Shown one piece after another: positions 63,627-64,000 of a stretch of 64,000 bases of DNA. Source of the DNA: Caballeronia sp. dw_19 (lineage in GTDB: Bacteria > Pseudomonadota > Gammaproteobacteria > Burkholderiales > Burkholderiaceae); the NCBI RefSeq assembly GCF_018449515.1, contig NZ_JAAVUQ010000028.1:1-64000 (forward strand). The letters are read 5' to 3'. The notes under the pieces are model-generated. The model saw only the letters and a program-made list of their open reading frames with translations. It was not told the origin of the DNA and ran no database searches. The position numbers and the translations under genes were made by a program. The first letter of the stretch is position 1. Each line of letters starts with the position of its first letter.

Positions 63627-64000
63627 ATGAAAATCTGGCCTTATCCGCGCATCGTTGCGCATCGTGGCGGCGGGAAAGTCGCGCCGGAAAACACGCTCGA
63701 CGGTATTGATACCGGTGCGCGTCTCGGTCTGAAAATGATCGAATTCGATGCGAAGTTATCGGCGGATAACGTCGTGTTTTTGCTACACGACGATCTCGTC
63801 GATCGCACGTCGAACGGGCGCGGCGCGGCGAAAAATCTTCGCTACGAAGAACTTGAGCAACTCGATGCCGGAAGCTGGTTCGATCCGAGTTTCGCCGGTG
63901 CGCGCATGCCAACGCTCGCTCAGGTCGCGGAACGGTGTTTTTCGCACGGGTTAGCTGCGAACGTCGAAATCAAGCCGTGCGAAGGGCGCGATGTTGAAAC
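63627..64000 (+). CDS. ugpQ: Glycerophosphodiester phosphodiesterase UgpQ (partial)
   Basis: The first about 124 residues of a GDPD-family enzyme that releases glycerol-3-phosphate from deacylated phospholipids. [18 protein letters not shown] holds the catalytic His-Arg and Glu, [28 protein letters not shown] holds the metal-binding Glu, Asp and catalytic His, and NVEIKP follows. The ATG follows AGGAAA, 11 bp after ugpC. The gene continues past the window end, so it is truncated only by the window. Confidence 0.93.
   Translation, partial: MKIWPYPRIVAHRGGGKVAPENTLDGIDTGARLGLKMIEFDAKLSADNVVFLLHDDLVDRTSNGRGAAKNLRYEELEQLDAGSWFDPSFAGARMPTLAQVAERCFSHGLAANVEIKPCEGRDVE

Overview
The window is housekeeping chromosome from a betaproteobacterium of the Burkholderiaceae, most likely Paraburkholderia or Caballeronia. 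The evidence is the tRNA-Tyr/Gly/Thr-tuf-tRNA-Trp-secE-nusG-rplKAJL-rpoBC-recQ-str-S10-spc-alpha order, moderately high GC with codon use to match, system II (ResB/CcsB) cytochrome c maturation, and a pilMN(OP)Q-aroK-aroB-dgt block. Genus is inferred from gene order and protein style only.

Layout. (1) 1-14143: tRNA-Tyr, -Gly and -Thr behind a near-consensus sigma70 promoter, the first EF-Tu gene, tRNA-Trp, secE-nusG, rplKA, rplJL and rpoBC, ending in a strong intrinsic terminator. (2) 14242-16089: recQ. (3) 16128-35699: rpsL-rpsG-fusA-tuf, the S10 and spc operons including secY, infA and the 38-residue rpmJ, and the alpha operon with rpoA and rplQ, closed by an intrinsic terminator. Many junctions carry strong hairpins. 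Two internal promoters, before rplC and before rplN, are each overlapped by a perfect 12-13 bp inverted repeat. (4) 35806-46750: cutA, dsbD, hemB (minus), a probable small RNA gene, engB (minus), a di-haem c4-type cytochrome, resB-ccsB and msrP-msrQ. Much of this block concerns haem, cytochrome c and periplasmic thiol or methionine redox chemistry. (5) 46773-51237: lysA and lptM (minus), cyaY (plus) and a class A penicillin-binding protein (minus). (6) 51565-57466: a type IV pilus alignment and secretin operon, pilM-pilN-(pilO/pilP fusion)-pilQ, running into aroK-aroB. (7) 57843-64000: a dGTPase-like gene, then a glycerol-3-phosphate ABC transporter operon ugpB-ugpA-ugpE-(ABM-domain protein)-ugpC-ugpQ, with ugpQ cut by the window end.

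How it works together: regions 1-3 build the ribosome, RNA polymerase core, translation factors and the SecYE translocon. Region 4 supplies haem and assembles periplasmic cytochromes. Region 5 links lysine/DAP and iron-sulphur or haem iron handling with peptidoglycan synthesis. Region 6 pairs pilus export with the shikimate pathway. Region 7 scavenges glycerophosphodiesters.

The most notable non-routine item is a likely small RNA at about 39325-39439. It has an anti-Shine-Dalgarno loop, a Rho-independent terminator, and a position facing the 3' end of engB that recalls Spot 42 in E. coli. I found no CRISPR array, prophage, insertion sequence or defence system.
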